Of a stretch of 21,276 nt of DNA, positions 15,040 through 21,276 are shown piece after piece (position 1 is the first letter of the stretch; the number at the start of each line of letters is the position of its first letter). The notes under the pieces were generated by a model that did no database searches, was not told the origin of the DNA, and saw only the letters and a list, made by a program, of their open reading frames with translations. This stretch comes from DASYRX01 sp036003845 (lineage in GTDB: Bacteria > Gemmatimonadota > Gemmatimonadetes > Gemmatimonadales > Gemmatimonadaceae). A program made the position numbers and the translations under genes. Location: the NCBI GenBank assembly GCA_036003845.1, contig DASYRX010000055.1, forward strand, positions 1-21,276, given 5' to 3'.

Positions 15040-15768
15040 TTGCTCTTCACAATCCTGCTTGCGGCAGCAGCAATCCTCGCTGGTGCCATCGCCGCAGTCA
15101 CCGGCTTTGGAGTGGGCAGCGTGCTCACGCCGGTGTTCGCTCTAAAGACCGGCACTAAGCTCGCGGTCGCCGCCGTCGCGATCCCGCACTTCGTCGCAAC
15201 AGCACAGCGTTTCTGGATATTGCGGCGGCATGTCAACCGCCGAGTGCTCCTTGGGTTCGGGGTCGCAAGTGCGCTGGGTGGACTTGGCGGCGCGTTCGCG
15301 CACACGCGCGTCTCGAGCCGCGGCCTGTCCTTCGTATTCGGGATCCTGCTGCTCACTGCAGCGCTTGCCGAGCTGACAGGTTGGATGCAGAAGGTCCACT
15401 GGGGGTGGCGCGCAGCCTGGGCCGCCGGCGCACTCTCCGGCGCGTTAGGCGGTCTCGTTGGAAATCAGGGGAGCGTGCGAACGGCTGCCTTATTGGGGTT
15501 CCACGTGCCCAAGGACTCATTCGTCGCAACGGCAACGGCCATTGCGCTATTCGTCGATGGGGCGCGTCTGCCCGTGTATTTGGCGACGCAATGGGATCAA
15601 CTCGTCACGCTCTGGCCATTGGTGCTCAGCGCGACCGTAGGTGGCGTAATAGGGACCGCGTTTGGAGCTCGCGCATTGGAACGAGTCCCCCAGCGCCTGT
15701 TTCGGCGGATCGTGGCGCTGGTGCTGATGCTCCTTGGCTTTTATATGCTCGTGTTTGGTGGGGCCTAG
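15040..15768 (+). CDS. TauE/SafE-family (DUF81) membrane permease
   Basis: A 242-residue membrane protein with about seven to eight hydrophobic segments. The N-terminal LLAAAAILAGAIAAVTGFGV with the following GSVLTPVFAL and the mid-protein repeat of the motif (AAGALSGALGGLVGNQGSVR) are typical of the sulfite exporter TauE/SafE family, in which two homologous halves each carry the Gly-rich pattern. Members move organosulfur compounds or sulfite and related anions; the substrate here is unknown. The start is uncertain: TTG at 15040 has no ribosome site, and the frame is open back to 15013. The gene follows palindromic element copy A and converges with the kinase gene, leaving only 13 bases between the two stops, so there is no room for separate terminators. 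Confidence 0.82.
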   Translation: MLFTILLAAAAILAGAIAAVTGFGVGSVLTPVFALKTGTKLAVAAVAIPHFVATAQRFWILRRHVNRRVLLGFGVASALGGLGGAFAHTRVSSRGLSFVFGILLLTAALAELTGWMQKVHWGWRAAWAAGALSGALGGLVGNQGSVRTAALLGFHVPKDSFVATATAIALFVDGARLPVYLATQWDQLVTLWPLVLSATVGGVIGTAFGARALERVPQRLFRRIVALVLMLLGFYMLVFGGA

Positions 15769-15781
15769 AAGCCAACAGCCC

Positions 15782-18394
15782 TTACGCGATCGTAGCCGGC
15801 CGCCTAACCAGGCGCTCGAAACGCGGATTCCCACGCAACGGCTTGAAGGTGGGATCGATTTGCAAGTACTCCGGCGTGAGGTCTGACGCAGGGACGCCGA
15901 GCAGCGGTTCGATGATGTCGAGAGCCCGCTCGTACTCACCGGACTGTATGAGGATGCGCGCCACCTGAAAGTGCACGTACGGCCTGATCGACGCGTCCAG
16001 CGACGTCTCGCGTAACTTGAGCGATCGCTCGGCCTCCTGGATTGCCTCCGCTCGGCGGCCAGCCAACGCGAGCGCGCGGCCGCGCAACTCGCGCAACTGC
16101 GCCTGGTTCGGGAAATGCTTGAGCTGCGCGTCGAAGGCCTTGAGCGCGGTGTCGCCGAACATCTTGGCGTGGACAGTATCGCCTAACAAGCGATACGTGT
16201 TGCCTAACTTAAGCCCCCAATGTCCCTTGTCACCGTCGAAGTCAGCGACGGTGAGCTTGAGGATCTTCGGCCACAGGTACTCCGGGAGCGCCCACATCGT
16301 CTCCTGGTAGAACGCAAAGCGAACGAGCAGGGCCGACGTGTCAACGGTTTTGAGCTTCTGCTCGACCAACGCGTGCACGCTATCGAGATACCCCATCGCG
16401 AGCAAAGAGAAGACCTTGCCGTGAATTATCGCCAGATTGTTAGGCGCAAGGCTCAACGTCCTGTCCCACGCCTCGAGGGCTTCAGGGTAGCGACGTAAAT
16501 CGTTGTAGGCCCGCGCCACTCCGCGCGCAGTGGCCACTGAGCGTGGGTCCAGTTGGCGGGCAAGGCGCGCATGCTGTAAAGCGTCATCAAAACGAGCGAG
16601 AGATCGCTCGAGTATCGCGAGATTTACGAGCAGGACGGTGTTATTGGGGTCCTCCTTGAGCCCCGCAGCGAAGTGCTCGTGCGCTCCCTGGTAGTCGAGC
16701 TTCACCTCGCGTAGGTACGCGCCCATCGCGACGTGCCCTTCCGCGCGATGGGGCGCGAGAGCCAATGCCCGTTCGGCCGCAACACGCGCACGCTCGACTC
16801 CTTTCACCGTCGGGGCCGTGCCACTGACAACCGACTGCGCACGTGCGATTGCCGACCACGCTTGCACAAAGTTGCTGTCCAGTGCGACGGCACGTTCGTA
16901 GTGCACGAGGCCCCTATCGAGGATAGTCTGGTCGCTCACGCCAACGCTCGACGTGATCTCCTCACCCTTAAGGAACTCGTCGTAAGCATCCAAGCTCGCC
17001 GTCGGTCGTTCGGCGATGCGTTCACGTGCGGGAGCGCCCAGTGTCACGTTGAGCGCCTGCGCGACCTGCCCGGCGATGCTCGCCTGCACGGCGAACACAT
17101 CCGACATCACGGTGTCGAACGGCTGCGACCAGCGCGTCGACGCGTTGGACACTTGTATTAGCTCGGGAGTGACGCGCACGCGATTCAGGCCGTTGCCTTT
17201 GGACCACCTAACGGTTCCTGTGAGCAGATATTGCACGTCCAACTCGCGTGCGATCTCCCGCGGCGTCTTCGAGCTTTTCTTGTAGTTCGACGTGCTGGCG
17301 CGCGCCGTCACTTGCAATCCGGGAATTGCAGAAAGCTTGCTGCGCACCTCGTCCGTCATCCCATCGGCGAAGTATTCGTCGTCGGCGCTCCCAGCATTCT
17401 CGAACGGAAGAACCGCGATCGTTCGCGCGATGTCGTTTCCGCTGTCACGACGCCAGACGAAAAGGCCGACGGCCAGGAGCAGCAGTCCTGACGCAGCGAC
17501 TGCCGCGTTTGGCACCCAGGCCGGGAGGCGCCGTGGCCCGGCCGCCTTGTACGTCGGCGCGGTCGCCGTCGCGGACTCGAGAATCTTTGCGAACTCTCCC
17601 GCGCTGCTCGGACGGTCGGCTGCCATGCGCGCCATCGCACGCCCCACGGCCGCCTCCAGCTGCGCCGGAACGCTTGCCCGTGCCGCAGTGAGCGGCCGTG
17701 GCTGTTCGGTCATCACGCGAGCGATGACGGCGGCGGCCGTCGGTCCAGTGAACGGGGCCTCGCCCGCCAGGCATTCGTACAGCACGCAGCCTAACGAATA
17801 CACATCGGTGCGCGCATCCAGGGCGTGATCGCCGGAGGCCTGTTCCGGGCTCATATATGCTGGAGTGCCCATCGCCATCCCTGTCTGCGTCAGCGATTCG
17901 GCGCCGGTCAACGCTCGCGCGATTCCAAAATCGGCGACCATGGCCTGACCATCGATCAGAAGAATGTTTTCCGGCTTCACGTCTCGGTGTACGACGCCGT
18001 GCCGGTGGGCGAAGTCCAGCGCCAGCGCGGCTTCACGGCAAATACGCACAGCCTCCTCAACGGGGAGCTGTCGCTCACGCGTCAGCCGCTCCCGGAGGCT
18101 CTCCCCGTCCACGAACGGCATCGTGAACCAGAGGAAGCCGCTCGTCTCGCCCGAATCGAAGACACTCAGGATATGCGGGTGCTGCAGTCTTGCCGCGAGC
18201 TTTATTTCCCGCTGGAAGCGGTCAGCGCCGAGTGTCGCCGCGAGGTCAGGATGGAGAAGCTTGAAGGCGACCGGACGATCGTGGTGCAGGTCGTGCGCGA
18301 GGAAGACCGTCGCCATTCCGCCGCGACCGAGCTCGCGATCGAGCCGATACCGTCCCTTGAGCCCTTTTCGCAAGCGTTCCAGCGTGTCTGGCAT
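15782..18394 (-). CDS. Membrane Ser/Thr protein kinase with TolB-like and TPR sensor region
   Basis: An 870-residue Hanks-type kinase. Cytoplasmic kinase domain, residues 16-275: Gly loop GRGGMATV (23-30), catalytic Lys K45 in VAFKLL, Glu63, HRDVKPEN (D138), DFG at 155-157, and GTPAYMSPEQ (176-185). All catalytic residues are present. One membrane span follows at about 295-313, then a TolB/FlgO-like domain at about 322-450 (IAVLPFENAG, YFADGMTDEV, YLLTGTVRW) and TPR-like helical repeats to the C-terminus, presumably outside the membrane as sensor or scaffold. This architecture is common in Acidobacteriota and Gemmatimonadota. The frame extends upstream to 18502, but ATG 18394 with GGAG upstream gives a proper kinase N-terminus. 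It converges with the TauE-like gene. Four CCTAAC near-motifs but no exact CCTAACG lie in its 3' half. Confidence 0.92.
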   Translation of the reverse strand: MPDTLERLRKGLKGRYRLDRELGRGGMATVFLAHDLHHDRPVAFKLLHPDLAATLGADRFQREIKLAARLQHPHILSVFDSGETSGFLWFTMPFVDGESLRERLTRERQLPVEEAVRICREAALALDFAHRHGVVHRDVKPENILLIDGQAMVADFGIARALTGAESLTQTGMAMGTPAYMSPEQASGDHALDARTDVYSLGCVLYECLAGEAPFTGPTAAAVIARVMTEQPRPLTAARASVPAQLEAAVGRAMARMAADRPSSAGEFAKILESATATAPTYKAAGPRRLPAWVPNAAVAASGLLLLAVGLFVWRRDSGNDIARTIAVLPFENAGSADDEYFADGMTDEVRSKLSAIPGLQVTARASTSNYKKSSKTPREIARELDVQYLLTGTVRWSKGNGLNRVRVTPELIQVSNASTRWSQPFDTVMSDVFAVQASIAGQVAQALNVTLGAPARERIAERPTASLDAYDEFLKGEEITSSVGVSDQTILDRGLVHYERAVALDSNFVQAWSAIARAQSVVSGTAPTVKGVERARVAAERALALAPHRAEGHVAMGAYLREVKLDYQGAHEHFAAGLKEDPNNTVLLVNLAILERSLARFDDALQHARLARQLDPRSVATARGVARAYNDLRRYPEALEAWDRTLSLAPNNLAIIHGKVFSLLAMGYLDSVHALVEQKLKTVDTSALLVRFAFYQETMWALPEYLWPKILKLTVADFDGDKGHWGLKLGNTYRLLGDTVHAKMFGDTALKAFDAQLKHFPNQAQLRELRGRALALAGRRAEAIQEAERSLKLRETSLDASIRPYVHFQVARILIQSGEYERALDIIEPLLGVPASDLTPEYLQIDPTFKPLRGNPRFERLVRRPATIA

Positions 18395-18589
18395 GCCGCT
18401 CCGGCGAGTCCAGTTAGCCGAAAATACCAGACTCGTCGGCGACACCGCAACGCGCTTGTTCGGTCCTAAGCACCTCAGCGGGATCGAGCCCCGGCGGCGC
18501 ATCTGAGGGCACGTTGCTCGCCGCCAGCGCGACTTCCATGCTGCAAACCGATGGTAAGGTCCGCGGGCGCAGGGATCAAGTCAGCCAAA
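18395..18589. other. Region upstream of the kinase gene
   Basis: An open minus-strand frame continues from the kinase to 18502 but gives an Arg/Pro-rich, unconserved-looking extension, so I treat it as 5' untranslated and promoter sequence. No other gene or strong repeat is visible before palindromic element copy B begins at about 18590. Confidence 0.4.
18421..18450 (-). promoter_or_regulatory. Possible promoter of the Ser/Thr kinase gene
   Basis: On the minus strand TTGCGG (18445-18450) and TATTTT (18421-18426) are 18 bases apart, and the -10-like hexamer lies 26 bases before the chosen ATG. The -35 matches the consensus only in three positions, so this is a weak prediction. It would also explain why the longer reading frame up to 18502 is not the true start. 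Confidence 0.3.
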
Positions 18590-18800
18590 GAACGTCGACA
18601 GCGTCATAAGTCCAGAAGCAACAACGTGAACAGTCCCAAGCATAAGCGTTAAGATCGTCAACGACGTTAGGCAGTAACGATCGTCCGCTTTACGTCGTTG
18701 ACGACCTTCACGCTTTCTTGGACACCCGCTTTGACGCCTCTGCTTCTTAACTTGTGCCGCCGTCGACGCTCTTATAACGCATGACGCCGTCGACGCTCTT
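18590..18800. repeat. Palindromic intergenic element, copy B, with an extra partial end
   Basis: A 184-bp element (18590-18773) matches copy A at 14812-14995 in the same orientation: same ends, the near-identical block 18647-18675, and a shared CTGCTTCTTAACT near the right end. It also has an inner hairpin of about 31-nt arms (18643-18674 with 18687-18717). A further half-end follows (18780-18800), which is exactly the reverse complement of 21 bases at the left of copy A (14810-14830). This looks like a nested or tandem remnant. The outer edge touches the stop codon of the second ADOP gene. It could also end that gene's transcript. Confidence 0.75.
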
Positions 18801-21249
18801 ACTCAGCCCGCAGCACTTGGGCTGGATCCAAACCAGCTGCCCTCCGCGCGGGTAGGTAGCTGGCGGCCAGCGCCACAACCACAATGAGCGCCGCGATCGC
18901 TCCGTATGTCAGCGGATCCCCGGCGCTCACGCCGTACAGGACGGAGCCGAGCCAGCGCGCGGCGATGAACGCAACGACGATGCCGATCACAACTCCCGGC
19001 AGCGTCAGCGCGCCTCCCTGCCTGAGGATCATCGCGAGAATCGTGCGTCGCTCCGCGCCTAACGCGACGCGCACGCCGATCTCGCGCGTCCGCTGCGCGA
19101 CGGAATACGAGATTACCCCCGCGATACCGACGATGGCGAGGATCAGCGACGCAGCGGCGAAAGCGCCGAGCAGCACCAGCGGATAACGCCGCGCGTACAC
19201 AGCGGGCGACGCGCTGATCTGCTCTTCCATCGTGCGGATCGCGTAGACAGGTAGCGTAGGATCCAAGGAGTTGACGACGCGCCGCACACTGCCGATCAGC
19301 GCCGACGGCTCGATCGACGAACGGATCGCCAGCGACATGCGATTCGCCGGGCCTTGGAGGTGCGAATAGTAAATCGTCGGTGGGGCCTCTTCGTCGAGTC
19401 GTACAGTCTTGACGTCGCCCACCACGCCCACGACGGTCCACGGCTGGTTTGCCCAGGCATAAAAGCGCACCTGAGCGCCGACAGCGCGCTTGTTCGTGAT
19501 GAAACGCCGGGCCACGGCCTCACTGATCACGATCGCCTGCATCGCCGTCGAATCGTCTCGCGAATCGAAGACGCGCCCGTCGACGAGCTTGATACCTAAC
19601 GCGCGGAAGTAATCCCCCGCGACCGCGCGCATCACGGCCTCCGGACGTCGCGCCGGATCAGGCTCCGGCTGGCCGTCGACGTGGAACGTGTTCGTTCCAC
19701 CGCCGTTGAGCGGCAGGTTGTCGATCGCGCCGACGCTTTGCACGCCGGGCATTTCGCGCACGTGTTGTAGCACGGTTTCGAAAAACTGCTGCTGCGCGAG
19801 AGGACTGTACTGTTCGCCAGGAAGGGCGACGCGCATTACGAGAGTGCGCGATGCGTCGAAGCCTGTGTCGATGTGCAGCAACCGCGTTAGGCTCCGCGTC
19901 AGCAGCCCGGCGCCCACCAAAAGTACGACAGTCAGTGCGATCTCGAGCGTGACGAGCGCGGCGCGCAAACGCGCGCGCCCAGTCCCTGCCGTCGTCCGCG
20001 TATCGCCGCTCACAAGCGCCGCAAACCTGGGCCGCGATGCGTACAGCGCTGGGATGAGACCGAAAACAATCCCCGTCGCGATCGTGACGAACGCGAGGTA
20101 GCCCAGGGCTCTCGCGTCCGTGGTCAGGTTTGCCAGGTACGGCATCGAAGCGCGCACGTTCTCGGGTATCGCGCCGACCAGCGCGCGGGTCGCATTCTGC
20201 GCGACCCAAATGCCGAGCAGGCCGCCACCTAACGAGAGAAGCAGGCTCTCGGTCAGCAGCTGGCGGACGAGCCGTCCACGGCGCGCTCCAAGTGCCACGC
20301 GCAGCGCCATTTCGCGCCCGCGTGTCATGGCACGAGCGAGCAAGAGGCTCGCCACGTTGGCACACGCAATCAGCAGCACCAGTGCCACCGCGCCGAAGAG
20401 CATGAGCAACGTCGGTCGCACCTCACCCACGATCTCCTCGCGTAGCGGTACGACCGCGATGCCGCGGCCTGCGTTGGATTCAGGATACTGCGACGCCAGC
20501 CGCTTCATGAGCGCCGCGATGTCGCTGCGCGCCTGCTCGATCGTCGTCCCCTGCCTAACGCGTCCCACCACGCGCAACCAGTGATTGAATCGCTGCGCGC
20601 GCGTCTCGGCTGTTCGATCGGTGGTGAACCAGAGATCACACTCGCCCAACGGGGCGAAGAGAAAATTGCGCGGCAGCACGCCGATGACTGTGCGATTCGC
20701 GCCGTCGACCGTGAGCGTGCGACCCACTACCTGCGGATCGCCGCCGTACCAACGCTGCCAGAAGCCGTAGCTGATGACGACGAGTGGACTCCCGCCCGGT
20801 CCGTCCTCGCCTGGCGCGAAGCTGCGCCCCAGCAGCATCGGCGCGCCGAGCATGGCGAGAAAGCCCGACGTTGTGCGTGCGCCTTGCGCACGAAATGGGG
20901 TAACGCCGCCCGTTATGGTGACGTTTGTGCCGTCGTAGCCCTCCAGCGCAGCAAACGAGGCGTTATACGCGCGCCAGTCGACGAAGTCCGGGAATGACGC
21001 CTCCGACCGATCGTCCATCCCAATCTTCGTCTCCCAGAGATGCACGAGCTGCTCGGGGCTCCGGTACGGGAGTGGTCGAAGCAGAGCCGCGTCCACAACC
21101 GTATAGATCGCTCCGTTGGCGCCGATGCCTAACGCCATCGTGACGAGCACGACCGCGGCAAAGCCGGGCTGCGAGCGCAGCGACCGCAGGGCGACGCGGG
21201 TGTCCTGGCGCAGATCGTTCCACCAGGCCAGGCGCGTCCGCTTCGTCAC
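18799..21249 (-). CDS. Second ADOP-type ABC transporter permease, 5' end probably outside the window
   Basis: An 816-residue duplicated MacB/FtsX permease paralogous to the one at 379-2871. Visible landmarks: NDLRQDTRVALRSLRSQPGF at the N-terminus, the first membrane segment with MALGIGANGAIYT, first FtsX domain with LLIACANVASLLLARA and EMALRVALGARRGRLVRQLL, second half starting near RLRAALVTLEIALTVVLL, and the last FtsX domain with AQRTREIGVRVALGAERR, ending LPARRAAGLDPAQVLRAE. The C-terminus is canonical and complete. The GTG at 21249 is the first plausible start, but the frame stays open to the window edge with no stop, and many family members carry an N-terminal leader before the WNDLRQD segment, so the gene probably begins further right. 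No ATPase gene or PadR regulator is visible nearby. It is co-directional with the kinase gene, separated by the palindromic element. Confidence 0.9.
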   Translation of the reverse strand: MTKRTRLAWWNDLRQDTRVALRSLRSQPGFAAVVLVTMALGIGANGAIYTVVDAALLRPLPYRSPEQLVHLWETKIGMDDRSEASFPDFVDWRAYNASFAALEGYDGTNVTITGGVTPFRAQGARTTSGFLAMLGAPMLLGRSFAPGEDGPGGSPLVVISYGFWQRWYGGDPQVVGRTLTVDGANRTVIGVLPRNFLFAPLGECDLWFTTDRTAETRAQRFNHWLRVVGRVRQGTTIEQARSDIAALMKRLASQYPESNAGRGIAVVPLREEIVGEVRPTLLMLFGAVALVLLIACANVASLLLARAMTRGREMALRVALGARRGRLVRQLLTESLLLSLGGGLLGIWVAQNATRALVGAIPENVRASMPYLANLTTDARALGYLAFVTIATGIVFGLIPALYASRPRFAALVSGDTRTTAGTGRARLRAALVTLEIALTVVLLVGAGLLTRSLTRLLHIDTGFDASRTLVMRVALPGEQYSPLAQQQFFETVLQHVREMPGVQSVGAIDNLPLNGGGTNTFHVDGQPEPDPARRPEAVMRAVAGDYFRALGIKLVDGRVFDSRDDSTAMQAIVISEAVARRFITNKRAVGAQVRFYAWANQPWTVVGVVGDVKTVRLDEEAPPTIYYSHLQGPANRMSLAIRSSIEPSALIGSVRRVVNSLDPTLPVYAIRTMEEQISASPAVYARRYPLVLLGAFAAASLILAIVGIAGVISYSVAQRTREIGVRVALGAERRTILAMILRQGGALTLPGVVIGIVVAFIAARWLGSVLYGVSAGDPLTYGAIAALIVVVALAASYLPARRAAGLDPAQVLRAE

Positions 21250-21276
21250 CCGTCGCTGATCGATGCGCGAAAGCTC

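Larger units (their letters stand above)
284..21134. repeat. Dispersed iterated heptamer CCTAACG / CGTTAGG, 38 exact copies
   Basis: Plus-strand CCTAACG starts at 638, 1019, 3402, 3787, 4858, 5323, 5560, 7613, 8850, 9604, 10805, 11389, 12541, 12692, 14523, 17207, 17790, 19058, 19595, 20228, 20554 and 21128. CGTTAGG starts at 284, 4544, 4685, 6200, 6731, 7109, 8998, 10056, 10613, 13131, 13513, 14889, 14942, 15443, 18665 and 19885. Read as CCTAACG, the preceding base is G 24 times, A 11 times, T three times and never C. Six more CCTAAC/GTTAGG copies differ in the seventh base (13859, 14833, 15803, 16182, 16203, 16438). Roughly three exact copies would be expected from base composition. Counts were made by eye. 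Confidence 0.85.

Noticed and set aside
18395..18502. N-terminal extension of the Ser/Thr kinase
   Set aside because: Unconserved-looking Arg/Pro-rich sequence; ATG 18394 has a ribosome site and gives the normal kinase N-terminus.
284..19891. Integron cassette array with attC sites
   Set aside because: No opposed RYYYAAC and GTTRRRY cores at the usual attC spacing; the closest forward-then-reverse pair is about 290 bases apart, and no integrase gene is visible.

Overview
The window is high-GC bacterial DNA that reads like a soil or sediment Gemmatimonadota or Acidobacteriota chromosome. The lineage is inferred from gene content: two large ADOP-type FtsX/MacB permeases, a Ser/Thr kinase with TolB-like and TPR sensor domains, an ankyrin protein with a leader domain seen in these phyla, a DoxX protein and a stand-alone UBP-type zinc finger. 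No 16S rRNA or other phylogenetic marker is present apart from one tRNA.

Layout, left to right: a tRNA-Gly(CCC) with a downstream hairpin terminator (201-344); an ADOP permease on the minus strand (379-2871); a minus-strand cassette of phage-like structural genes (2988-7560) ending in a 1068-residue tailspike-like protein with a LamG-like N-terminus, a block of seven short repeats and a five-bladed beta-propeller glycosidase-like region; then a plus-strand operon of three genes with 4-nt overlaps (7947-10809): DAHP synthase fused to a C-terminal chorismate mutase, a CmoA-like carboxy-SAM synthase and a membrane ICMT-like methyltransferase. The first enzyme leads to chorismate and prephenate, and prephenate is the carboxyl donor used by CmoA, so the order makes metabolic sense. 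Next come DoxX (11077-11553), a Tat-type aldo/keto reductase coupled to a UBP zinc-finger protein (11671-12857), an ankyrin protein (minus, 13133-14641), a TauE/SafE permease (plus, 15040-15768), the Ser/Thr kinase (minus, 15782-18394) and a second ADOP permease (minus, 18799-21249, probably cut at its 5' end by the window edge).

Two DNA-level patterns cut across the genes. First, the non-palindromic heptamer CCTAACG / CGTTAGG occurs 38 times by hand count (22 on plus, 16 on minus), about 14 times more than base composition predicts. It occurs in every reading frame, in both orientations, in stop codons and between genes, and the base before it is nearly always G or A. This looks like an iterated genomic motif (uptake-sequence-like or HIP1-like); its core also equals the integron recombination core RYYYAAC/GTTRRRY, although no attC-type pair is visible. 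Second, two related intergenic palindromic elements of about 184 bp with terminal inverted repeats (14812-14995 and 18590-18773, plus a partial third end at 18780-18800) look like a MITE- or REP-type family.

The least ordinary protein-level features are the prephenate / carboxy-SAM / membrane methyltransferase operon and the isolated tailspike cassette.
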